NCBI GenBank assembly: GCA_003427395.1
Contig: BFEA01000616.1
Coordinates: 1-34,218, forward strand
Length of the DNA: 34,218 nucleotides
Reading direction: 5' to 3'
From: Chara braunii
Lineage: Eukaryota; Streptophyta; Charophyceae; Charales; Characeae
In this document: positions 20,801 through 28,903 of the stretch, one piece after another
How positions within the stretch are numbered: the first letter of the stretch is position 1
How the letters are laid out: each line of letters starts with the position of its first letter
The notes under the pieces: generated by a model
What the model saw: only the letters and a program-made list of their open reading frames with translations
What the model was told of the DNA's origin: nothing
Databases searched by the model: none
Made by a program: the position numbers and the translations under genes

Positions 20801-21165
20801 CCGGAAGCTTTTGGGCCCCGGCTCAGGGCAGCCAGGCTGCGAAGCCAGGCCAGCTCTTTTCCATATAGGAAAGAGCTTGCTGGCTGGAAGCTCATTCAGG
20901 CACTCGTATGCTAGCGGAAGCGCTGCTGGAGCGGAAGCTCATGGGCTGCTGCTGGCGTTGAGAGGCGAGGCGCAAGCGAGTGCCGTCGTGCAGGGAACAG
21001 GGCGCTGCTAAGGGCAGCGCCATAGCCCAGCTTCCATAGCTGGCTGAGGGCTTGGATGTACAGTGAGGCGCAGGGGTGGTCTTCGGGTGTACAAGAGGGA
21101 AGACGTGGGAGTAAGACAAGGGAGAGAGAGAAGGAAGATGATGATGATGATGTGAGGGCACATAC

Positions 21166-21240
21166 CTGGTATAATTGGCGATGGTCTGCATAGACGACAT
21201 CTTCAAGTACTTCGGAGGCTGCTGACATCAACAGTTGCAT
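21166..21240 (-). CDS. Candidate first coding exon of an unidentified gene
   Basis: On the minus strand an ATG at 21240 opens a 25-codon frame, beginning MQLLMSAASEVLEDVV and ending QLYQ. It finishes at a consensus 5' splice site, CAG|GTATGT, with the intron starting at 21165. The phase is 0. The frame stays open past the splice site into a serine-rich, CAT-repeat stretch that looks non-coding. I recognise no family and could not find exon 2; the downstream minus-strand sequence meets the gypsy 3' region near 20800. This is the only place in the window with a plausible host-gene start, but such a short match can occur by chance. Confidence 0.25.
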
Positions 21241-21557
21241 TGTCAATTAGTAGGCTAGTAGTAGCTGTGTAGGGAGTAGGCTGGGCGCCGAGTCCCAAGT
21301 AGGGAGATAGAAACTGGATACATATGTTGGTGGTGGCGAGAGCAAGCTGTCATTGACATTGGTTTTTAATGCCACGATTCTCCATTGGTGTCATATTGGT
21401 GCAATGCTGCTTTTTGAACACTGTGATACGATCTGGCTTTCAATGTGATTGTGCAATCTATATATTGTCATCTCGCTATTGCTCATTGACCTTGCAATTC
21501 ATTCTCATTTTGCACATTTGGAGAGTGGTGGAGCGAGGGCCATACAACGGTAGCCTG

Positions 21558-21674
21558 GGGCCTCGCTCCACCACTCTCCAAATGTGCAAAATGAGAATGA
21601 ATCTTCCGCTAGAACATGGAAAGATACACCGCCATATTTCTTGTCTTTTGTGCACGAGTGGTGGAGCGAGGCCC
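21558..21674. mobile_element. Small MITE of 117 bp with 18-bp perfect TIRs
   Basis: GGGCCTCGCTCCACCACT (21558-21575) is the exact inverted repeat of 21657-21674. The interior holds AGAATGAATCTTCCGC and CCGCCATATTTCTTGTC. Right-end fragments of the same family lie just to the left (about 21486-21540) and a worn copy to the right (about 21800-21890). Relatives lie at 12782-12850 and 29136-29256. It is non-coding, and no clear target duplication is visible. Confidence 0.8.
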
Positions 21675-21799
21675 TTGCACAACACCGGACTACAGCTGGA
21701 CTTGAAGCATACTTGCAGGCTTTTTGCAACCCTCATGTGACAGAGGCACTACAACGGACGTGTGTAGTTGAGAGAGGCCCTACGTAAGTTGGAATAGGG

Positions 21800-21900
21800 T
21801 CGTACCCGACTACTCTCCAGTTTGTGCAAAATAAGAATGAATATTTCACTAGAACATGGGAAGATACATCGCCATATTTTTTGTGATTTGTGCATGTGTA
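21800..21900. repeat. Worn copy of the 117-bp MITE family
   Basis: The segment ACTACTCTCCAGTTTGTGCAAAATAAGAATGAAT, then CACTAGAACATGGGAAGATACATCGCCATATTTTTTGTG, parallels the element at 21558-21674 without its ends. It abuts the upstream pseudo-LTR of the PLE at 21905. Confidence 0.65.
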
Positions 21901-21904
21901 TAGA

Positions 21905-22419
21905 TACAATCATTGTTGGGATACTTAGGTCCAGTGTCTGACTAGATGGTAGAAGCGGACAAGGCCGTTTTAGGCCAGTTACGAATTATCCGGTCGGCTG
22001 CTATAGAACCTTGAAAACATCGAGCGCTTTGGCTATTGAATAGNGCCCTNCGGCCGATGGGACGGTAGTACCATTCTGTTNTGCGGAGACCCTCGATAGG
22101 TCTAGTGAGTTCTTAGCGGTTNGCAAGTACTTATAGAAGGTTGTTGTAGTTAGTCTTCATCTGGAGCCAGGAGTTGACCCCTGACGAAGACCAGCTGGCG
22201 ACTGGTCGAAACGCNNCGTCGGGTCGCGCCGCCTTGCGTCGTTGTTCTTCATTCTTGTTATTTCGAACGACGCGTCCTGTGCTCGGATTTTATCTGTGTT
22301 GTCCTTCCCTTGTCTTTCTCTTTCCTTTNTTTCTCTCCTCCCCCATCGCTTTCGTCCTTCTATTGGCAAATGCTTTCCATGTATGCGTTGCATGATGTCA
22401 TATACGAACACTTATGTGC
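21905..22419 (+). repeat. Upstream pseudo-LTR of the PLE
   Basis: It matches 27200-27690 closely from TACAATCATTG to CTTAYGTGC. It starts with the last codons of the RT frame of a lost upstream copy. Single Ns (22044, 22050, 22081, 22122, 22215-22216, 22329) mark unresolved bases. It keeps 59 bases (22044-22102) that an adapter has replaced in the downstream copy. Confidence 0.92.
22176..22225 (+). ncRNA. Hammerhead-ribozyme-like motif in upstream pseudo-LTR
   Basis: Stem I GACCC/GGGTC encloses the core CTGACGA. Stem II is GACCAG/CTGGTC with loop CTGGCGA. Then come GAAA, a short stem III, and TC at the expected cleavage point. One extra A lies between the CTGACGA core and stem II, so it departs from the canonical fold. 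Two Ns fall in the stem III loop. Ribozymes of this kind in PLEs process tandem transcripts; activity here is unproven. Confidence 0.6.
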
Positions 22420-22595
22420 TTCAATTCACGCAATAACCGTCGTGGCTCAGGACTGCGTTTGAGTGATTGCGTTGACCAGTACTACGTGTTACGTTTCGTT
22501 CCAGTTAACTATCCGTATATTTTACTTCCGGTCTCCTCGTTCTCTTACTTCTTCTTCTCCTTGTGTCTATTTCGGTTTCTTCTTTTTTCGCCACT

Positions 22596-24115
22596 ATGAG
22601 CTACGGAGGACAGAGGGTCTGCCATCATTGTAGGCAGCCCAGTCATTTTATAAGGGACTGCCAGCCTCAGCAGATCCGGAACGTTGCCGCCCTTTTAAGC
22701 GGCAATGGAGGAGATGGTGGGGCAAATGTGCCACAGGACAACGACGGGTTACTTCCTGCTCCGAACGCTTTGGTACCGTACAGGCCAACCCAAGCCAATG
22801 AAGGGCACAACGATGGAGGCCGGCAGAATCAGGGTGCGAATCAAGGCTATGGTGGTCAGCAAGGACAAGGGTGAGGCAACAACCAAGGGCAGGGAAGTAA
22901 CTTCTACAGAGGCGGATATCAACAGAGGTCGAGGAATAACTAGTGGGGAGAGAACAGAGAGAGAGAGAGAGATGAGAAGATGGAGAAAGTGTGGGGATGG
23001 TATTCGGAGGAGATGGAAGCTAAGGCTAAAGAGAGCGCGCTAAGGAGGAAAAATTGAAGGAGGAAGAAGAATAGAAGAGAATTCAAGTGGCGGAAGATGA
23101 GCGTGTCAAGGCTAAAAGAGAGCGTGAAGAGTTTGAGCAGTCTATCGGTAAGATGGTCCCAGAGAGCATGAAGGAAGTCTGCGGAGAAGTCGTCGGAAAA
23201 AAGTCAACTATGAGCCAAGCCTCCGCAGCAACCAGCGATGCTACCGACAGAAGGAACGAGGCCAGACTAGCGGATGATGCACGGAAGCAACAAGAAGAAC
23301 GCTGGGGGCGAGAAGACTCCGCAGCGCGAGAACAGTTGGACAATCGGAGGAGGGATGAGTTGGAGAAACTCAGGCGAGTGAACGAAGATCTTGTGCGAAT
23401 AGCTTAGGGGAGAGCTGGTCGGTAGTTGGATGCTATGAAAGCCGACAATCAAGTGTTGATCCATGATTTATTGGCTCTCAAAAGTGAGGTCGAAGTACTG
23501 AAGTGGAGCAACAAACGTACCTCGGAAGCTGCTACAGAGAAGAGTCCTCCTATCGAGCCAGCCAAAGGGAAATCACGATAGCAAGAGAGCGCACAGACCC
23601 CGGCTGATTGGGCGAAGCTCGCAGAGGCATACCAGAAGATCCATGACGAAAAGGATATGGTCGAGCGAGAGGTCTCGACATTGAAAGAGAGGATTAACAG
23701 GATTAAGATTGTAACTCCTTCGAGCGTTAAACGAAAAGTAACGCTCCGACGAAGAAGCGAGAAGTTTGGGAGCAGCCCCAAGAACGGAGATCAAGTCAGA
23801 GTCACCTTTGTGAGGAAGGTAGGCAAGGAGCGCAATGCTTTCTACAAGAGAGTATGCAACGATCTTGGGAAGCTCCGGAAGGTACAACTCGAGAGCTTGT
23901 GTGCGGAAGAAGAAATCGAGTATGCCGGTGTTAAGAAAACTGCTGCTGATTTGGTGGATATTTACACAAACAACGCCTTTGACCGACCTACTAATCGACG
24001 GTTAGTCAGTGATGATGAACAGGAGGATCATGTGGACGAAGATCCTGATGGCGAAGACTCCGCGGACGTTGCTGAGGTATCCGCCGATGCATCCCTGAAC
24101 TCGGAGTCTCCGTAG
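22596..24115 (+). pseudogene. PLE ORF1: CCHC zinc knuckle plus charged coiled-coil region
   Basis: The ATG at 22596 was chosen over the upstream GTG because it directly precedes the zinc knuckle CHHCRQPSHFIRDC (22620-22661), a perfect C-x2-C-x4-H-x4-C. A Gly/Gln/Asn-rich stretch with NQGYGGQQGQG and RGG follows. A long Glu/Lys/Arg-rich region (about 22960-23720), probably coiled coil, comes next, then a basic segment and an acidic Asp/Glu tail (DDEQEDHVDEDPDGEDSADV). Homology stays readable across stops: TGA 22872, TAG about 22950, TAG about 23070 after a frame change near 23045, and TAG at 23405, about 23420 and about 23578. A nucleic-acid-binding, Gag-like role is inferred from composition only. 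Confidence 0.65.
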
Positions 24116-24138
24116 GTTCAGTTCCGAGCGCCGAACAG

Positions 24139-24600
24139 GTGTACTCTCTGCTTTCTGATGTTCGTAAGTTAAGAGTCAGTAAGGGTGGGTTGACTGATGC
24201 CAATCTCAATAAGCTTTTTCGCGGTCTGGTCATTCTGCTTATTCTTTCTTCGGCGATTCCCTGGGCTGTCAAATTTCTTCCATATCTCTCCGCTCTAGCG
24301 TCCTCCGGGTATGATTTCTCCAGCTGTCCTGGACCGGTAGTGTACATTCTTGTTTCGCCGTGGTGCAAGCACAGCTATGTTGGATGTAGTTCACGATCGG
24401 TTGATGTGCATTGGAGGGAGCACGTACAACGGGCCGGTCATCAAGGACGAGACACTAATGTGAGGAATCCTCGCTTATATAGATGGCTGAGACGATGTGG
24501 AGTGGAAAACTACATGGCGGTACCGATTGCTCATCCGGATGCACGTGATCTGTTGAATGTTGAGCGTTTTTTTCATTCGCTTCACTTCTTCATTTCTTAA
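24139..24600 (+). CDS. PLE GIY-YIG endonuclease domain (catalytic Arg replaced by His)
   Basis: Residues 68-95 of this frame form a GIY-YIG core: VVYILVSP (Tyr69), SYVGCSS (Tyr80-Val-Gly82), then SVDVHWREH. In I-TevI the residue before this tryptophan is the catalytic arginine; here it is His91 (CAT, one G-to-A change from CGT). The metal-binding glutamate is likely Glu142 (LLNVERFF), with NSLG continuing in the RT frame. The domain would nick the target to prime reverse transcription. The frame overlaps the RT frame by 44 bases in a different phase, and homology suggests the two were one protein broken by a frameshift near 24590. No natural ATG is evident; the listed start is GTG. Confidence 0.75.
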   Translation: MYSLLSDVRKLRVSKGGLTDANLNKLFRGLVILLILSSAIPWAVKFLPYLSALASSGYDFSSCPGPVVYILVSPWCKHSYVGCSSRSVDVHWREHVQRAGHQGRDTNVRNPRLYRWLRRCGVENYMAVPIAHPDARDLLNVERFFHSLHFFIS

Positions 24601-27247
24601 TAGTTTAGGACAATCTAGATGCAATGCTAATAGGAAGAGTCGACCGGGGAAGAAGGAACGTGGTAAAAATAGGAACAGAAGGCAATTCGTTTCGGTCAGT
24701 CGTGCTCATGATAGTTCGGCTACTTTGTTAAGTTTTGTTGCGAGTTTTGGGATATCTTCCGTATCGTTGATAAAAAATTTTGATGACGCCTTCGAAAAAG
24801 GAATTGTTTCGTTCTCGGTTGTTTGTGAAGGCGGTTCCATTTTGTGTGATAAATGGAAATTGGTTAAGAGGAACTATGGATCTACGGTAGTGAATTCAGA
24901 CGGTGGTACGTGTTTGCTCAAAAGTGCGCGGGGGTTATTGGCTCCGGGTAAGCAGCTTGAGATTAGCGGATTAACTAAATTTTGTTCTAAGTTCCCGGAG
25001 AGGAAGAAGACATTGGTTCCGTTACTATTGAATCCCGCGTCACGGAAAGACTTGTATAAATGTACCTTTGACGAGTTGTTGCTGAAGTATGCCGCCGTAC
25101 GGTCCTTTTCTGAGAAAAAGAGTAGGAACACATTGCGCTATGTGTTGGCCCGAGTACTTAAGACCAGATTCGACTTTAATATTAGGGTTAAACCCGTGGT
25201 TAGAATTTCGTACGATGCTCGGCTTTCAAAATCAAAATTGCGGAGAGCATGCGTAAAGAGTTTACGGCGGTCGGTTGTTAGGAAATCACTCAAAGATATC
25301 ATTTGTAGGCGTCTTATAATAGTTTGTCCTAAGAATAAGACGGTGGCAGATTATATCCATAATTTTAAGCAGGCTGCTAGGAAACCTTCTCTTGAATGTG
25401 TTTGTTCCTTCGTCTCCCAGGAATTGCTTTCCTCTGATAAAGACTCTCTTGTGACAGCTACCTCCTCTTCTTCTTCTCAACCATTGCTCACTTTTCCTTC
25501 GCCCATCCCTCTAGACTTGTCATCTTCTTCTGCTTCTTCTTCTTCTACTTCTTCTTCTTTTTTTTCTTCCTCTTCCTCTTTTTGTTCGTCTTCCTTTTCT
25601 TCGTCTTCTTTTAGTACATCTCCCCCTATTTCCTTACCCTTTCTGTCATTCAATTCTAACGGTCACATAGCGTGTAGATTCTCTTCTGTATCTGTTCCTC
25701 ACATTATTAAGAATTTACGTTATATCCCTTACCCAAACTTACATTCTAATATCCCCTTGCTCTCTCAGTCCATGAGACAATCATTAAATGCTGTTCAAAA
25801 GGATTCCTCTCACTTCGATATTTCATCTGCAGAATTGGAACAATGTTTCTCAAGAAGGAAGGATCATCTGTCATTTCTCAGTAATGATTGTAGGATAGTT
25901 ATGGCCTGGAAAACTAAACTAGAAGGGCTTATAGTCTGTGTTGTGGATCATAATCCGGGAGATTCCTTTGCCTGCTTTCCTGCTGTATATTTGGAAGGAT
26001 TGAATGGTCTATTTCTCAAGAACGATGGATTTGTGAAAACGGATAGCAGTGAGAAAGTTGCTATTAGTAGTATTAAGAAGGACTATTTTGACAAGAAAAT
26101 TCAGAAACATGTTCGGTGGACCTACAACTGTCAGTTGGGAAAGGCGTATGCTATGCCCAAACACAAAGATGTTCGGCGATGGAGATCGATTTGCCCGTCT
26201 TGTTCTGACCCACTTGCTGGTCTCAGTCGACTGAACTCCAAAGCAATCAACTGTTTGATATGGTCGCTTCCGGTAGACAGTAATTTTAATCTTAAATCTA
26301 CCACCGACTTGCTCCCGCGGCTTACTAAGTTTAACTCCTCTCTGGGTCCCTTCGATGAGGTCATTGCTGCTAGCTTCGACGTCAAAGAGATGTTCTCTAA
26401 TTTACCGCATAACTCTATTTTGCAGGCTGCCGAATGGTTGATTTCAGTGTTTGAAGAAAAAAGGTTCGACAGAGTGTTAGTGAAGTCTCGAGGAAAGGAT
26501 GCCAGACTAAGCAAGAGTATGAGAACTCCGGAAGGGTGGAAGAGTGTCCGTTTTTCCAAGTTGAGTTTTGTAGCATTCGATCTGTCCAACACGTTTACTA
26601 TGTGCATGGGACAGCTCCTAAGACAGAAGGTGGGAATACCAATGGGCAAGCCCGCAAGCCCAACGTTGGCTTGTTTGTTATGCATCCATAATGAGTTTTG
26701 TTTCTTGAATTCGTTAGGTTCTCGGAGGAAGTTGTTCTCACGGATCCAATTGATTGATGACGTCTCGGTATTTGCAAAGTACGACAGACGATCTATGATT
26801 TCGAAGTGGAGGGCGAGGGAAACCGTCGAACGGTTTCGTCAGTGCTATGATGATAAGCTCACCTTGGAGAAGACTAGCGAGCGAGACAGTTGGGAATACT
26901 TAGGATGTGTCATCAAAGTGTTCCATAGGCCTCCAAGGGTACTCTGTGCTGCTACTCACAAGAATGAGAGATGTGTATTGGATACTGGGATCATTTTTCA
27001 ATGTCTGCAAGATTTCAATTCCTATTCATCAAAACAACAGAAGATGGCAGTTATTACATCGTTTCTGCACAGAGCAAGGCCTATGAACAGTATGCCAGGA
27101 TTTGAGGTGTGTTTCCTATTGACTCTGAAGGTTGAACTAAGATTAAGGGGATGCCCCGACTTTTACTTTGATCATGCCTTGAACCTCTTTTCTCGTAGGT
27201 ACAATCATTGCTGGGATACTTGGGTCCAGTGTCTGACTAGATGGTAG
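24557..27247 (+). CDS. PLE reverse transcriptase, 896 codons, open throughout
   Basis: This is the only long intact frame in the window. The first 30 residues continue the GIY-YIG end and a basic linker (RKSRPGKKERGK). The CxC motif Cys281-Val-Cys283 (LECVCSF) matches the nuclease-RT linker described for permuted PLEs. Residues about 300-357 are almost pure serine, encoded by a TCT/TTC repeat. RT motifs follow: AYAMPKHKDVRRWRSICPS, FDVKEMFSNL (Asp608, motif A), RQKVGIPMGKPASPTLACL (motif B), QLIDDVSVF (Asp734-Asp735, motif C, with Leu in place of the usual Tyr) and WEYLGCVI. All catalytic aspartates are present. The first Met may be internal to a larger protein. Confidence 0.85.
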   Translation: MLSVFFIRFTSSFLNSLGQSRCNANRKSRPGKKERGKNRNRRQFVSVSRAHDSSATLLSFVASFGISSVSLIKNFDDAFEKGIVSFSVVCEGGSILCDKWKLVKRNYGSTVVNSDGGTCLLKSARGLLAPGKQLEISGLTKFCSKFPERKKTLVPLLLNPASRKDLYKCTFDELLLKYAAVRSFSEKKSRNTLRYVLARVLKTRFDFNIRVKPVVRISYDARLSKSKLRRACVKSLRRSVVRKSLKDIICRRLIIVCPKNKTVADYIHNFKQAARKPSLECVCSFVSQELLSSDKDSLVTATSSSSSQPLLTFPSPIPLDLSSSSASSSSTSSSFFSSSSSFCSSSFSSSSFSTSPPISLPFLSFNSNGHIACRFSSVSVPHIIKNLRYIPYPNLHSNIPLLSQSMRQSLNAVQKDSSHFDISSAELEQCFSRRKDHLSFLSNDCRIVMAWKTKLEGLIVCVVDHNPGDSFACFPAVYLEGLNGLFLKNDGFVKTDSSEKVAISSIKKDYFDKKIQKHVRWTYNCQLGKAYAMPKHKDVRRWRSICPSCSDPLAGLSRLNSKAINCLIWSLPVDSNFNLKSTTDLLPRLTKFNSSLGPFDEVIAASFDVKEMFSNLPHNSILQAAEWLISVFEEKRFDRVLVKSRGKDARLSKSMRTPEGWKSVRFSKLSFVAFDLSNTFTMCMGQLLRQKVGIPMGKPASPTLACLLCIHNEFCFLNSLGSRRKLFSRIQLIDDVSVFAKYDRRSMISKWRARETVERFRQCYDDKLTLEKTSERDSWEYLGCVIKVFHRPPRVLCAATHKNERCVLDTGIIFQCLQDFNSYSSKQQKMAVITSFLHRARPMNSMPGFEVCFLLTLKVELRLRGCPDFYFDHALNLFSRRYNHCWDTWVQCLTRW

Positions 27248-27341
27248 AAGCGGACAAGGCCGTTTTAGGCCAGTTACGAATTATCCGGTCGGCTGCTATA
27301 GAACCTTGAAAACATCGAGCGCTTTGGCTATTGAATAGGGC

Positions 27342-27373
27342 CTGTCTCTTATACACATCTAGATGTGTATAAG
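27342..27373. other. Second Nextera adapter, partly trimmed (assembly artefact)
   Basis: CTGTCTCTTATACACATCT (27342-27360) is followed by AGATGTGTATAAG (27361-27373), the mosaic-end pair lacking the last six bases. It sits where the upstream pseudo-LTR has natural sequence at 22044-22102, so the contig is wrong here. Confidence 0.96.
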
Positions 27374-27446
27374 TAGTGAGTTCTTAGCGGTTCGCAAGTA
27401 CTTATAGAAGGTTGTTGTAGTTAGTCTTCATCTGGAGCCAGGAGTT

Positions 27447-27496
27447 GACCCCTGACGAAGACCAGCTGGCGACTGGTCGAAACGCGGCGTCGGGTC
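27447..27496 (+). ncRNA. Hammerhead-ribozyme-like motif in downstream pseudo-LTR
   Basis: It has the same layout as the upstream motif but with all bases called: stem I 27447-27451 with 27492-27496, core 27452-27458, extra A 27459, stem II 27460-27465 with 27473-27478, GAAA 27479-27482, a two-pair stem III around CGG plus the A-U closing pair, and predicted cleavage after C27491. Cleavage at both motifs would release a unit-length PLE RNA of about 5.27 kb. Confidence 0.6.
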
Positions 27497-27690
27497 GCGC
27501 CGCCTTGCGTCGTTGTTCTTCATTCTTGTTATTTCGAACGACGCGTCCTGTGCTCGGATTTTATCTGTGTTGTCCTTCCCTTGTCTTTCTCTTTCCTTTT
27601 TTTCTCTCCTCCCCCATCGCTTTCGTCCTTCTATTGGCGAATGCTTTCCATGTATGCGTTGCATGATGTCATATACGAACACTTACGTGC

Positions 27691-28217
27691 ACGTTCAACA
27701 TGTTGGTTTTCAACTTGTCACGGACATTCTCTTTCTCTTTTTTTTTTTTTTTTTAGCGAAAGCACCAATGAAACACAAGGGTCAGTTCTGTCGTTTTCTA
27801 TACCTGGAAGTAATGAGCCCAAAGCAACGGTTCCACAGATGCGTCCTCATCATGACCGTATTGGACTTCTGAAAGGGCTGAGATACGCTGGAGATAGCAT
27901 GGAGTTGTGTACAGCAAACATGACAACACACACTGATTTTGGGGCGGCGCGGCCCTGAAAAAAAATTGCGCGGGCAATGTCCTGATTTTGGCTAGGACTT
28001 CGATTCACCCCTCCCCAACTTTTTGTTTTTTTTTCGCTGACCCCGAATTTCGCCCATGCGGCGCACCGGGTGCGCGCTCCACGTGTGCAATGCGCAGTGC
28101 GCCACATGTACGCGAGTGGCGCGCACGGGATGCTCCGCAAGTATGGTGTGACTCCGTGTGAGATCATTGTTGTCTGAATGCTTTTAAGCTGGACGTCCAT
28201 ACAGTTGGGTAAGGTTA
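27691..28217. other. Unassigned stretch with GC-rich hairpins
   Basis: No gene is seen. It contains a T run near 27739 and, near 28059-28135, GC-rich inverted repeats such as GCGCACCGGGTGCGC and GTGCGCCAC...GTGGCGCGCAC. The left part may be older repeat sequence into which the PLE inserted. Confidence 0.4.
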
Positions 28218-28647
28218 GGGCCTCGTTCGACACCAATTGAACTCAAGGGTTGAAGGAAAATTCCTCGTTCCACCCCTCCCTAATGATACCGCCGTTGCGG
28301 TAATGTTTTCACCTTCCTGGTCTCAAGTGCACATCCTTGAAACTCAAGTGTGGCTGAGGCAAAGTCGCACTTGAACTCAAGGAACCTCAAGGTACCAGCG
28401 GACACAGGCAGCACTCACAAGTATGGCTTTTTTTTTGTTTTTCTTGTTTTCCAGCAGGCGATCCTTGTTGTCCAGGATTGGCCAGCAAGCCATGGAGTTC
28501 AGTTTCAAGTGCAGCCTGTTCAAGGGTTTCCTCAAGTGTACATGGAACCGTCAATCGAGTTCGTGTGGAAATTAATCACAATTTCTCGTTTAGAGCGCCC
28601 GCCCTTGAAAGTTGAAACTCGAGTGCCAGTGGTGTCGAACGAGGCCC
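28218..28647. mobile_element. MITE of 430 bp with 18-bp perfect TIRs
   Basis: GGGCCTCGTTCGACACCA at 28218-28235 is the exact inverted repeat of 28630-28647. Weaker inverted similarity continues inward (AACTCAAGGG...CCCTTGAAAGTT). The interior repeatedly uses TCAAGTGYA and TTGAACTCAAGG words. It is non-coding. Flanks are GTTA on the left and GTAC on the right; a 3-base duplication (TTA/GTA with one change) is possible. Ends starting GGGCCT are common in PIF/Harbinger and hAT-type MITEs, so the superfamily is unsettled. Confidence 0.8.
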
Positions 28648-28903
28648 GTACCGTCTTTTCACCCGGCGACTGGAGCGTACTATCATTGTAGCTGCATTTG
28701 GTGCAACTTTGAGTCTAGATAAATCATTTATGACCATAGGTTCTCTTCGGGTTAAGACGGTAGTGCTCTTCTCTGATCATGGGAATTTTTGCGGCCAAAC
28801 CGCCAGTCCCCAATGCGTGCCACTGCTGAACGCGTCTGACTGCAACCGCATCCACAGCATCTGACTGCAGCCCCATTTACAGCAGACTCCACAAGTTCCT
28901 TTT

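Larger units (their letters stand above)
21905..27690 (+). mobile_element. Penelope-like element with N-terminal GIY-YIG (Chlamys-type)
   Basis: The element has an upstream pseudo-LTR (21905-22419), a broken ORF1 with zinc knuckle and charged coiled-coil region (22596-24115), a GIY-YIG nuclease domain (24139-24600), and a long RT frame with a CxC motif and a serine-rich hinge (24557-27247). The last codons of that frame run into the downstream pseudo-LTR (27200-27690). Because the upstream repeat also begins with the end of the RT frame, it is the 3' end of a truncated tandem copy, the arrangement usual for PLEs. Nuclease before RT and a CxC motif between them are the described marks of the Naiad/Chlamys clade. 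Confidence 0.85.
27200..27690 (+). repeat. Downstream pseudo-LTR of the PLE
   Basis: It is the second copy of 21905-22419. It overlaps the last 16 codons of the RT frame, carries the hammerhead-like motif without Ns, and ends at CTTACGTGC, after which the two flanks differ. An adapter at 27342-27373 has replaced 59 bases present in the upstream copy. Confidence 0.92.

Noticed and set aside
22157-22411. 84-codon minus-strand frame conserved in both PLE repeats (also 27428-27682).
   Set aside because: Its conservation reflects the repeat itself. It overlaps the hammerhead-like motif and T-rich leader and has no known domain.
22872-24115. Reading TAG as glutamine (alternative code or amber readthrough) to explain the many in-frame TAGs.
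   Set aside because: TAG also replaces tryptophan (33520 versus TGG at 19357; LINE 1 thumb), and TGA and TAA stops occur at CGA and CAA sites. C-to-T decay explains all of them; recoding does not.
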